This document shows positions 17,652 through 25,673 of a DNA stretch of 64,000 nucleotides, one piece after another. The position numbers and the translations under genes are program-made. The stretch's first letter is position 1. Every line of letters starts with the position of its first letter. The notes beneath the pieces were generated by a model that was not told the origin of the DNA, did no database searches, and was given only the letters and a program-made list of their open reading frames with translations. This DNA comes from Streptomyces cacaoi (GTDB taxonomy: Bacteria; Actinomycetota; Actinomycetes; Streptomycetales; Streptomycetaceae), in contig NZ_BJMM01000007.1 of assembly GCF_006539165.1 (NCBI RefSeq), positions 337,708 through 401,707 on the forward strand. The letters run 5' to 3'.

Positions 17652-18676
17652 GCGGCACCCGCCTTCCGCACGGCGTCCAGGGAGGCCACGCCGAGCACCG
17701 GGCCGGTCCCGTCACTCCCGTCGGCCGGGCCGCGGGGTTCCGTGACGCGGACGGCGTCGGTGCCCTCGGCGACCATCAGCGAGAGCGCGGAGCGCAGGCT
17801 GGCGTCGGCGGCGAGCTGCGGCAGCGCGGCGTCGGCGTCCCGCGCGGGGGTGAGCGCTCCGGCGTCGGCGAGGTCGGCGAGGCGGGTGAGGGTGAGCCGC
17901 TTGAGGCCGCGGTCGGCGCCGACGAAGCGGGCCACGAACGCGTCGGCGGGCTCCTTGAGGAGGGTGCGCGGGGTGTCGTACTGGGCGAGCTTCCCGCCCT
18001 CCCGGAAGATCGCGATCCGGTCGCCCATCTTCACGGCCTCGTCGATGTCGTGGCTGACGAAGATGACGGTCTTGCGGATACGGGCGTGCAGCGCGAGGAA
18101 CTCGTCCTGGACGTGTTCCCGGGTGATCGGGTCGAGCGCGCCGAACGGCTCGTCCATCAGCATCACCGGCGGGTCGGCGGCGAGCGCGCGGGCGATGCCG
18201 ACGCGCTGGCGCTGCCCGCCGGACAGCTGTGCCGGGTAGCGCCTGCCGTACTCGCCGGCGGGCAGCCCGACGAGTTCGAGCAGTTCGCCGACGCGCTCGC
18301 GCAGCCGCTTCTTGTCCCAGCCGAGGACCTTGGGCACGGTGGCGACGTTCTCGGCGATGGTCAGATGCGGGAAGAGCCCGGTCTGCTGGATGACGTAGCC
18401 GATGGAGCGGCGCAGCCGGATCGGGTCGAGATCGAGGATGGAGCGTCCGCCGATGCGGATGTCGCCCCCGGTGATCTCGGCGAGCCGGTTGACCATCATC
18501 AGGGCCGTCGTCTTGCCGCTGCCGGACGGGCCGAGCAGCACACAGATCTCGCCGGCCGGGACGGTCAGCGACAGATCGTCGACGGCGGGCACGGTGGCGT
18601 TCGGATACGTCTTGACCACATGGTCGAAGACGATGTCCTGGGCGCCTGCGGGGGTTTCGGGACCGGCCTGGGTCAT
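17648..18676 (-). CDS. Choline/glycine-betaine ABC transporter ATPase, OpuCA/ProV type
   Basis: A 342-residue ATPase. Walker A LLGPSGSGKTTALMMVNRL, Q-loop YVIQQTGLFPHLT, signature [16 protein letters not shown], Walker B PPVMLMDEPFGALD and switch VSHDIDEAVKMGDR are all present. The C-terminal 90 residues hold one degenerate CBS-like repeat (DASLRSALSLMVAEGTDAVRV) where OpuCA and OpuAA carry two; CBS pairs sense ionic strength in these systems, so osmotic gating may be altered. It energises the two downstream permeases. Confidence 0.94.
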   Translation of the reverse strand: MTQAGPETPAGAQDIVFDHVVKTYPNATVPAVDDLSLTVPAGEICVLLGPSGSGKTTALMMVNRLAEITGGDIRIGGRSILDLDPIRLRRSIGYVIQQTGLFPHLTIAENVATVPKVLGWDKKRLRERVGELLELVGLPAGEYGRRYPAQLSGGQRQRVGIARALAADPPVMLMDEPFGALDPITREHVQDEFLALHARIRKTVIFVSHDIDEAVKMGDRIAIFREGGKLAQYDTPRTLLKEPADAFVARFVGADRGLKRLTLTRLADLADAGALTPARDADAALPQLAADASLRSALSLMVAEGTDAVRVTEPRGPADGSDGTGPVLGVASLDAVRKAGAA

Positions 18677-18707
18677 GGGTGGTTCTCCTGGTGGGGGCCG
18701 AGCGGCG

Positions 18708-19622
18708 TCAGAGCAGGCCGTTGGCTTCGAGGAACTTCCGGGCGACCTCTGCGGGGGTGAGCCGCACGGTGTCGACCGCCCGGTTGAGCTGCTGCACGGC
18801 CTTCTCGGTCAGCAGCGCGTCGATCCGGTCCAACGTCGCGGCGAACTTCGGGCCCTGTTCCTCCAGGACGTCCTTGTGCACGACGGGTGCGACGTTCTGG
18901 AAGCCGTAGAAGCCCTTGTCGTCCTTCAGCAGCGTGTAGTCGCCGCGGGCGAGCTGGGGGTCGGTGGTGAAGACGTCGGCGGCCTCCACGTCGCCGTGGT
19001 CGAGCGCCTTGTACTGGAGGCCGATGTTGAGCGAGCGGACCTTGGTGTCGGTCAGCCCGTACTTCTTCACCAGCTCGGTGTAGCCGAGGGCCCCGGAGAT
19101 GTTGTCGGGGTACTCGGCGAAGCGGACGTGCCCGGCCTTCTTCAGGTCGCCGACGGTCTTCAGCCCGTGCTTCTTCGCGAACGCGGGCTTCACGGCGACG
19201 GCGTTCTTGTTCTGGAACGGGGTGGGCTCCAGCATCGTCAGGCCGCGCTTCTCCTGGAACGCCTTGGCCCGCTCGTAGGTGTCGCGGGCCGAGTGCGGGA
19301 TGTGCGCGTCCTTGGCCAGCACCTGGAGGATCACCCCGGTGTACTCGGGGTAGAGGTCGATCTGGCCCGAGGTGAGGGCTCCGTCGATGATCTCCGTGCT
19401 GCCGATGTTGTTCTTCAGCTCGACGTCGTAGCCGGCCTCGGTGAGGGCCTGCTGGTACATCTCGCCGATGATCCACTGCTCGGTGAACTGCTTGGCGCCG
19501 ATGACGACGGTGGGCCTGCCGCCGGTCGCCGAGGCCGCGCCGCCGCAGCCCGTCAGGGCCGCGAGGCAGACCAGGGCCAGGGCGCCCGCCCAGGCGCGCC
19601 GCCGCGCGCGGGGCGCGCTCAC
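18708..19622 (-). CDS. Choline/glycine-betaine-binding lipoprotein, OpuCC/OpuAC type
   Basis: A 304-residue lipoprotein. Signal: RARRRAWAGALALVCLAALTGC with Cys26 as lipidation site. The mature protein matches the PF04069 family: VVIGAKQFTEQWIIGEMYQQAL, then ELKNNIGSTEIIDGALTSGQIDLYPEYTG, and VEAADVFTTDPQLARGDY. These are the landmarks of quaternary-amine-binding proteins of the ProX/OpuC class. The GTG start lies inside the end of the hydrolase gene (GTGTGA overlap), so both are co-translated. Choline, glycine betaine or carnitine are candidate ligands; the sequence does not decide. Confidence 0.93.
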   Translation of the reverse strand: MSAPRARRRAWAGALALVCLAALTGCGGAASATGGRPTVVIGAKQFTEQWIIGEMYQQALTEAGYDVELKNNIGSTEIIDGALTSGQIDLYPEYTGVILQVLAKDAHIPHSARDTYERAKAFQEKRGLTMLEPTPFQNKNAVAVKPAFAKKHGLKTVGDLKKAGHVRFAEYPDNISGALGYTELVKKYGLTDTKVRSLNIGLQYKALDHGDVEAADVFTTDPQLARGDYTLLKDDKGFYGFQNVAPVVHKDVLEEQGPKFAATLDRIDALLTEKAVQQLNRAVDTVRLTPAEVARKFLEANGLL

Positions 19623-21694
19623 ACCTGGTCCCGGGCGACGGAGAAGGACCAGGTGCGGGCGAAGACCTGCCGTTCGGCGGCGCCGCGCCCCTCGTAGGCA
19701 CGCAGGGTGTTGACGACGAGGAAGTCGTCGCCGTCGGCCGTCATCCGGGAGCGGGTGTGCACGCGCGTGGCCCAGCCGTCGTTGCCGTCCGCCGCGGTGC
19801 CGTCCCGGCCGATGGTCTCCTCGCGTTCGCACTCGACGACGGCGGAGTGCGGATCGCCCTCGGTGAGCCGGAAGCGGTTGAGGTCGCGGCCGGTGCGGGT
19901 GAGGCCGTCGGCGTGGTCGGTCACGGTGCCGTCGGCGGGCGTCGAGACGAGCGTCTGCTCGCCGGTCTCGTGGTCGAGGGTGACGGTGCGCGCGCCGGGG
20001 ATGCCGACCGACTCGATGCTGTGCGGCGGTCCCTCGCGGGGTGGTGCGAAGGGCGGCAGCGCGGCGTCCCGCGCCGGGTCGGGATCGCGTACGGGCAGGA
20101 CCAACTCGCCGTGCGCGGCGTCCAGTTCGACGGTGGCGGCCTCGGGCGAGGGCCACATCCACGGCCACAGCGAGGCGGAGACGGACGCCCGGATCCGGTT
20201 GCCGGCGCCGAAGGCGTGCCCGACGGCGAACAGCGGCACCCGCACGTCGTAGGCGCGGCCGGGCTCCAGCGGCGCGGGTTCGGCGTGCCCGTCGCGGTGG
20301 GTGAGGTTGAGCAGCCCGGTCGTCACCAGCTTCGAGGCGCCGTCGGGGAAGACCTCGCACAGCCGCACGGCGAGCTGCGCCTGCGGGCGGTCGGCGGTCA
20401 CCCGCAGCGCGACGGAGGGGACGCCGAGGATCTCGACGGGTTCGGTCAGCACGGGCCCGGTGAAGGTGCGCGAGCGCCCGTCGTCGGCGGCCTGGTCGCC
20501 GTACTGGCCGGGTATGTCGCCGAACTTGAGGAAGTCGCCGGTGGCGGCGCCGAGGGCGAGCGTGGAGCGCAGCAGCACCGGTCCGGCGTCCGCCCAGGAC
20601 GCGAGCGGGGTGCGGCGGTCCTCGACACCCGGCGCCGGCCAGGAGGGCTCGGCGATCCAGCGGCCGGGGCGGACCTCGCGGTCGCTGCCGGGCTGCGCCG
20701 GCTCGGGCATCCAGGCCCGCAGCCGCGGCTCGTCCATGATCCCGTTGTCGGCGCCGCGCATCCAGTGGTCGAACCAGCGCACGCACTCGCCCTGGAAGTC
20801 CAGGCCGGGCCCGGGCTCGGCCTGGTGCGGGTAGGTGTGCGCCCAGGGGCCGAGGAGCGCCTTGGTGGGCGCCTTGGCCTGGTCGAGGCTCTCCAGCAGC
20901 CGGAGGACGGCGCCCCGGTACGGGTCGAGCCAGCCGCCGACGGCGTACACGGGCACCTCGATCGCGGCGGGGTCCTCGCACACCGAGCCGTGCCGCCAGT
21001 AGGCGTCCCGGCGCTGGTGGGTGAGCCACGTCTCCGCGTAGGGGACGGTCGCCTCCAGCCGCTCCAGCCACTTCTCGCGCCAGGCGTCGCCGAGGACGGC
21101 GGGGTCGCCGGGGCGGGCGTTGTAGGCGAGCATCGTCGACGCCCAGGGCAGCATCTCGGAGGCGAGCAGACAGCCGCCGGCGTAGTGCACGTCGTCGGCG
21201 TACCGGTCGTCGGTGGAGCAGACGGTGACGATGCAGCGCAGCTGCGGGGGCCGCAGCGCGGCGATCTGGAGGCCGTTGAACCCGCCCCAGGACTTGCCGA
21301 TGATCGCGACCTGCCCGTCGGACCACTCCTGGCGCTCGATCCAGGCGAGGACCTCCAGCGCGTCGTCCAGCTCCTGCTGGTGGTACTCGTCGAGCATCAC
21401 GCCGTCGGAGTCGCCGCTGCCGCGGCAGTCGACGCGCACCGCCGCGTAGCCGGCCTGCGCGAACCGGCCGTGCAGGGTGGCGTCGCGCGGCGCCGTGCCG
21501 TCGTTCTTGCGGTACGGGATGTACTCCAGGACGGCCGGGACGGGGCCGTCGGTGCCCTCCGGCAGCCAGATCCGCGCCGCGAGCCGGGTCCCGTCCCGCA
21601 GCGGGATCCACACGTGCCGCAGCACGCGCACTGCATGGTTATGAGCGGTGTGCGGTTGGTTGGGCTGACTGCTGGTGGGACGGGCGGTACTCAT
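19619..21694 (-). CDS. CocE/NonD family alpha/beta hydrolase (X-Pro dipeptidyl-peptidase fold)
   Basis: A 691-residue hydrolase without a signal peptide. The catalytic Ser is in AIIGKSWGGFNG, Asp in GGWLDPYRGA and His in GPWAHTYPHQ, the usual CocE triad; DCRGSGDSDG and YIPYRKND are further family marks. The C-terminal half is the jelly-roll domain. CocE/NonD members hydrolyse esters, amides or acylated amines. It is the first gene of the operon with the quaternary-amine ABC system and overlaps its binding-protein gene, which suggests that it makes or uses the imported amine. ATG at 21692-21694 is preferred; an ATG 18 codons upstream is possible. Confidence 0.88.
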   Translation of the reverse strand: MSTARPTSSQPNQPHTAHNHAVRVLRHVWIPLRDGTRLAARIWLPEGTDGPVPAVLEYIPYRKNDGTAPRDATLHGRFAQAGYAAVRVDCRGSGDSDGVMLDEYHQQELDDALEVLAWIERQEWSDGQVAIIGKSWGGFNGLQIAALRPPQLRCIVTVCSTDDRYADDVHYAGGCLLASEMLPWASTMLAYNARPGDPAVLGDAWREKWLERLEATVPYAETWLTHQRRDAYWRHGSVCEDPAAIEVPVYAVGGWLDPYRGAVLRLLESLDQAKAPTKALLGPWAHTYPHQAEPGPGLDFQGECVRWFDHWMRGADNGIMDEPRLRAWMPEPAQPGSDREVRPGRWIAEPSWPAPGVEDRRTPLASWADAGPVLLRSTLALGAATGDFLKFGDIPGQYGDQAADDGRSRTFTGPVLTEPVEILGVPSVALRVTADRPQAQLAVRLCEVFPDGASKLVTTGLLNLTHRDGHAEPAPLEPGRAYDVRVPLFAVGHAFGAGNRIRASVSASLWPWMWPSPEAATVELDAAHGELVLPVRDPDPARDAALPPFAPPREGPPHSIESVGIPGARTVTLDHETGEQTLVSTPADGTVTDHADGLTRTGRDLNRFRLTEGDPHSAVVECEREETIGRDGTAADGNDGWATRVHTRSRMTADGDDFLVVNTLRAYEGRGAAERQVFARTWSFSVARDQV

Positions 21695-21755
21695 GGGGTG
21701 GCACCCTAGACGAGCACCAGGGGCCGAATTGCCCGGTATGCGGCGCAATTCGGGG

Positions 21756-21775
21756 GTTGTTCATCGATGAACAAC
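21756..21775. promoter_or_regulatory. Perfect 20-bp palindrome upstream of the hydrolase/quaternary-amine operon
   Basis: GTTGTTCATCGATGAACAAC is identical to its reverse complement over all 20 bases. It lies 62-81 bp upstream of the hydrolase ATG in the promoter region. It is AT-richer than its surroundings. This is the architecture of a dimeric repressor operator (TetR, GntR or MarR type); I cannot name the regulator. Confidence 0.8.
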
Positions 21776-21818
21776 AACACAGGAATGATGTCTTCCGGCC
21801 CGGGTAGACGCTCCCCAT

Positions 21819-21834
21819 CTGCATGATCATGCAG
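21819..21834. promoter_or_regulatory. Perfect 16-bp palindrome
   Basis: CTGCATGATCATGCAG is a perfect palindrome 44 bp beyond the first one. It lies between the 3' end of the membrane-protein gene at 21871 and the hydrolase operon, all on the minus strand. It could be a second regulator site or part of the promoter. It lacks a loop, so it is less likely a terminator. Confidence 0.65.
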
Positions 21835-21870
21835 TTATCCGTATGCCCCGTGGCCGGCCGCGTGCGCGCC

Positions 21871-23238
21871 TCAGCCGCCCGCCGGCCGACGGGCCCGCCA
21901 CACGAGATACAGCGCGCTGGCCACCGCCGCCGTCCGCAGCAGCACCGGGAAGACATCGCCCATCGCGTCCCGCATCGCCTCCCCGCCCTGCGCGATCGGC
22001 TCGCCCCACTGGCCGTCCATCCGGCCCCACAGCCACACCCCGGTACCGGCCAGCACCAGACCCGGCATCCCGGCCGCCGCCCACTTCGCCTCGACCCGGC
22101 TGAGCTTCGGCGACCACCACGCCGCCAGCCAGCCCAGCGCCAGCGGCACGAACGACCCGGTGACCGCCCCGGCGACCAGCAGCGCGGCAGCCGCCAGCTC
22201 CACGAAACCGCCCGCCCGCGGCCCACCGGAACCGCGCGCGGCCCGCCCACCGCCCAGCACCCGGCCCAGCAGCGCACCGGCGCCGCGCCGTCGCGCGGAC
22301 TCCTTGCCGGGCGCGGCCTCGACCGGCGTCTCCGGCGGTCCGGACGCCTCGCCCGCCCCGGGCGCCCGCGCCCCGGCGCCGCCCGGCCCGTCGGCCGACG
22401 GCGGCCGGAGCACCTCGGGCAGCTCGATCCCCCCGGTGAACCCCGGCACGGGCCCACCGCCCGCCCGCGCGTCCCCGAGCCGCGGCGTCTCCTCGCCGTA
22501 CGGGCCCGGCTCGACCCGCCACCAGTCGGTGCCCGCGCTGCCGGACGCCTGCGGCCCCGGCTCCTCCGACTCGCCGGAGCCCAGCTCGTCCAGGCCCGCC
22601 AGATGCGGCGACGAGCTGTCCCACACGGGCGGCCGCTGCATCGGGACGGACGGCCGCGGCTTCTCCTCCTCGTCCCCCGCGTCGGCGGCCCCGCGGCCCG
22701 GAGCCTGACCGGAACCGGAACCGGACGCAGGAGACGGAGCGGAGGGGGCGGAGGGGCCCGTGGTACCGGTGGCGCCCGTCCCCGCGCCCGGTGCCGTGCC
22801 CTTCGCCGTCTCCTGGCCGGTGTCGCGGACGCGCCCGGTCAGCCCCGTCCACAGATCGCGGCCCATCCCGAGGATGCGCTCGCCGCTGCCGCTCGTCGGG
22901 ATGCCGTCGGCGCCGGGACCGGCCGCCGGGGCCGGGCCGTCCGCGCGCTGCGAGGGCACCGCGTCGCCGGGCGACGGAGCCACCCCGCCGTTCGCCGCCG
23001 CGACCACGTCCTCGGGCCGGCCCATCCGGCCGAGGATCTTCTGCACCGCGCCCTTGCTCTGCGCACCGCCGTCGGCGGCGCGCTCCCGGTCGATACGGTC
23101 CCGCAGCCCGCCGACGAGCTTCGCCCGCTCGGCCGCGGACATGCGCGCGCTGTGCGCCAGGTCGCCGACCCGGCTCAGATAGTCGAAGACGAGCTTGTCG
23201 CTCTCGATCCCCACCAAGTCCCCAACGGCTGCTCGCAT
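21871..23238 (-). CDS. Membrane protein with N-terminal helical domain and long disordered linker
   Basis: A 455-residue protein found in streptomycetes without assigned function. Residues about 10-70 (ESDKLVFDYLSRVGDLAHSARMSAAERAKLVGGLRDRID, ending near GRPEDVVA) form a helical domain like the HAAS-type regulatory domains of membrane proteins. About 250 residues of Pro/Gly/Ala/acidic linker follow. The C-terminal 120 residues carry three to four membrane segments (ELAAAALLVAGAVTGSFVPLALGWLAAWW, GLVLAGTGVWLWGRM, VLLRTAAVASALYLVW). The start is uncertain: ATG at 23238 has no ribosome site, and a GTG nine codons inside (VGIESDKL) may be the true start. Confidence 0.75.
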   Translation of the reverse strand: MRAAVGDLVGIESDKLVFDYLSRVGDLAHSARMSAAERAKLVGGLRDRIDRERAADGGAQSKGAVQKILGRMGRPEDVVAAANGGVAPSPGDAVPSQRADGPAPAAGPGADGIPTSGSGERILGMGRDLWTGLTGRVRDTGQETAKGTAPGAGTGATGTTGPSAPSAPSPASGSGSGQAPGRGAADAGDEEEKPRPSVPMQRPPVWDSSSPHLAGLDELGSGESEEPGPQASGSAGTDWWRVEPGPYGEETPRLGDARAGGGPVPGFTGGIELPEVLRPPSADGPGGAGARAPGAGEASGPPETPVEAAPGKESARRRGAGALLGRVLGGGRAARGSGGPRAGGFVELAAAALLVAGAVTGSFVPLALGWLAAWWSPKLSRVEAKWAAAGMPGLVLAGTGVWLWGRMDGQWGEPIAQGGEAMRDAMGDVFPVLLRTAAVASALYLVWRARRPAGG

Positions 23239-23390
23239 CTGACCGGACGTCCGCCGGCGCCCGAAGCCTTCCCGGACACCCCAGGACGCTACCGACCGAC
23301 CGTACCGCGCCCCACCGCGCCCGTGGCCCGTGCGAACGGGAGGGAGAGCGGGGCCCGCCCCGCCGTTCAGGAGCGCCCGGCCCCGCCCGC

Positions 23391-24269
23391 TCAGGAGATC
23401 GAGGCTTCCGCCAGGAAGGCGTCCCGGCCCGGATGTGCCGTGTGCGGGGAGTGGAGCGCGTGCAGCGGCGCGAACACGGGCGGCTCCAGGGCGAGGACGC
23501 GCACCCGGCCGCCCGCGGCCTCCCCCGGCGGCGCGGTGACGAAGGCGACGCCGTCCGTGCCGATGACGGCGGTGACCGGCGGGGTGCCCTGGAGCGGATT
23601 GCGCGTCGTACGGGGCTCGAAGCCGGCGGCGCGGCAGTGCCCGACGAGCAGGTCGGTGTACTCGGAGCGGCCCGGATGCCCCCACACGATGAAGCGTTCG
23701 TCCGCCAGCTCCGGCAGGGAGACGGCCGTGCCGGAGGCGAGCCGGTGCCCGGCGGCCACGGCGAGGTGCAGCCGCTGACGGCCCAGCGTGGTGCGGCGCA
23801 GCCCCGGCCCGGGAGACAGCGCGCGGCACAGCCCGACGTCGAGGTCGCCGTCCCGCAGCCGGGCGGTGAGGTCCGCCGGATAGCACTGGCTGACCCGGGT
23901 GTCCAGCTCCGGCCGCACCGCGCTCACCGGCCGCAGCAGCGCGGTGACCTCCTCCCCGGTCACGGCGGGGGTGTGCCCGATGCGCAGCGCCCCGGCCTCG
24001 CCCCGCCCGACGTCCCGCGCACGCCGCAGCGCGGCACGGGCCAGACCGCGCAGTGTGCGGGCGTCCTCCACCAGGGCCCGCCCGGCGGGGAGCAGGGCCA
24101 CGCCGGTGGCGCCGCGCTCCAGCAGCGGCACGCCCACCTCCCGCTCCAGCACCCGGATCGAGGTGGAGAGAGCCTGCTGGCTGAGGTGCAGCCGGGCGGC
24201 GGCCCGGGTCAGACTGCCCTCCTCCGCCACGGCGATCAGGTGTTCCAGTTTGTGCAGGTCCAAGGCCAT
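23391..24269 (-). CDS. LysR family transcriptional regulator
   Basis: A 292-residue regulator. The N-terminal winged HTH is classical: LDLHKLEHLIAVAEEGSLTRAAARLHLSQQALSTSIRVLEREVGVPLLER (about residues 3-52). The rest is the type-2 periplasmic-binding-like effector domain. Helix 3 reads LSQQALSTSIRVLE, with Ala in place of the more usual Pro after the Gln pair. It lies 86 bp downstream of an SDR gene on the same strand and is probably co-transcribed with it. The effector is unknown. Confidence 0.92.
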   Translation of the reverse strand: MALDLHKLEHLIAVAEEGSLTRAAARLHLSQQALSTSIRVLEREVGVPLLERGATGVALLPAGRALVEDARTLRGLARAALRRARDVGRGEAGALRIGHTPAVTGEEVTALLRPVSAVRPELDTRVSQCYPADLTARLRDGDLDVGLCRALSPGPGLRRTTLGRQRLHLAVAAGHRLASGTAVSLPELADERFIVWGHPGRSEYTDLLVGHCRAAGFEPRTTRNPLQGTPPVTAVIGTDGVAFVTAPPGEAAGGRVRVLALEPPVFAPLHALHSPHTAHPGRDAFLAEASIS

Positions 24270-24355
24270 GGATGTGTGTGTTCCCCGCTGTACGCCGGTG
24301 ACCCCGGGCGGCGCTCGCCACCCGGGGCCGGGCTCCTCCCGTGGTCCTCCCGCGC

Positions 24356-25123
24356 TCAGCGGGTGGTGTACCCCCCGTTGGGGAACAGCGTCTGGCCGGT
24401 GAACCACCAGCCGTCAGTGACCAGGAACTCGATCACCGGGACGATGTCCTCGATGTGGGTGAGCTGGTTGCCCTGCGCCTGCGACTTGTGGAACTCCACC
24501 CGCTCCGGCGTCTCCTGCGGGTAGAAGAACGGGGTGTCCATCGGCCCCGGCGCCACCACGTTGACGGAGATGCCGCGGTCGGCGAACTCCTTGGCCGCGG
24601 CCCGGGTGAAGTGCTCCAGCGGCGCCTTCCCGCCGGCGTAGGTCGCGTAGCCGTCGGTGAACGCCGCGAGCAGCGAGGTACCGATGCTGACGATCCGTCC
24701 GTTGTCGTTCAGCCGCCGCCCGGCCTCCTGGATGAAGAAGAAGCCCGCCTTGGCGTTGATGCCGAACATGCGGTCGTACTCGTCCTCGGTGGTCTCCAGG
24801 ATCGGCTTGCGCAGCACCATCCCGGTCGTGTTCACCGCGACGTCCACACCGCCGAAGGTGTCCACCGCCGTGTCGAACAGCCGCCGCACGTCCGCGACCT
24901 TCGTGAGATCGCCCTGCACCGCGACCGCCTGCCCGCCGGCCTCCTCCACCGCCCGCACGGTCTCCTCGGCCTCGCTCTGCGAGCCGTGGTAGTGGACGAC
25001 GACCTTCGCGCCGGACGCGGCGAAGGCCCGGCTGAGCAGACCGCCCAGGTTCTTCTCGCCACCACCGATGAGCGCCACCTTGTTCCGCATCGTCTTCCCC
25101 GGCTTCTCGCTCTTCTCGGGCAT
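24356..25123 (-). CDS. Short-chain dehydrogenase/reductase (classical SDR)
   Basis: A 255-residue SDR. The cofactor loop is divergent (ALIGGGEKNLGGLL instead of TGxxxGIG). The N-S-Y-K set is present: NTTG at about residue 98, SIGTS with the catalytic Ser, and YATYAGGKA with Tyr and Lys (Y-A-G-G-K). The C-terminal half contains VAPGPMDTPFFYPQ and FLVTDGWWFTGQTLFPNGGYTTR, as in FabG-like and levodione-reductase-like members. ATG at 25121-25123 follows an AAGGAG ribosome site. The LysR gene follows it and is its likely regulator. Confidence 0.92.
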   Translation of the reverse strand: MPEKSEKPGKTMRNKVALIGGGEKNLGGLLSRAFAASGAKVVVHYHGSQSEAEETVRAVEEAGGQAVAVQGDLTKVADVRRLFDTAVDTFGGVDVAVNTTGMVLRKPILETTEDEYDRMFGINAKAGFFFIQEAGRRLNDNGRIVSIGTSLLAAFTDGYATYAGGKAPLEHFTRAAAKEFADRGISVNVVAPGPMDTPFFYPQETPERVEFHKSQAQGNQLTHIEDIVPVIEFLVTDGWWFTGQTLFPNGGYTTR

Positions 25124-25673
25124 ACCGCGCTCTCCTTGCCGTTCTCGTTCCTCGCGACCGCCTCGCGACTTCCGCGCGCCCCGGCACAGCACCACCGGCC
25201 GCCGAACGGCCCGGGGCACTCCCGGACACTGCTGCTTCAGCCCGCTTCGACACACTCCGGGGCTTTCATCCGCTTACGGGTCGCTTCCGGCCTTTGTCGC
25301 CGGTCCGCTGTCGAGTCTGGGCGGCACATCCGCCCAGGGCCAACACAGATGTCGCGTGGCGCCACAAACACCGTCGATACCCGCAGGCAGCGGGCCCGCC
25401 CGAGCCCGCACCCGGACCCGGAACCCACCCCGACGCACTGCACCCACGCCCCCGACCGGGCGCGCAACCCGACTCCCGCACCCGGCCGACCCCGCCATGA
25501 GCCCTCCCGGCCCCCGGACCGCCCACGTCACCGGACCGGCCACCAGCCCCCCGGGACCCTCCTGGGACCACCCCGGCGGAACCGCACGGCGCCGCAGCCC
25601 GTGGCGGCCGGTCCCGTCCCCGGGCCCCGCAGCCCGGCCCCCGGCGACGGGACCGGCCGCTACGGTGGGGAGC
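25124..25673. other. 550-bp divergent intergenic region
   Basis: It separates the SDR gene from the helicase-associated gene. No frame is convincing as a gene. A hairpin with perfect 8-bp arms (CTGGGCGG/CCGCCCAG, 25317-25337) lies inside. The right end has a TACGGT hexamer nine bases before the helicase-associated GTG. The middle is very Pro-codon-like, C-rich sequence with many CCCGG steps. Confidence 0.5.

Noticed and set aside
21819..21834. Rho-independent terminator for the hydrolase region
   Set aside because: The palindrome has no loop, is short and AT-rich, and lies in the upstream region of that gene; an operator fits better.
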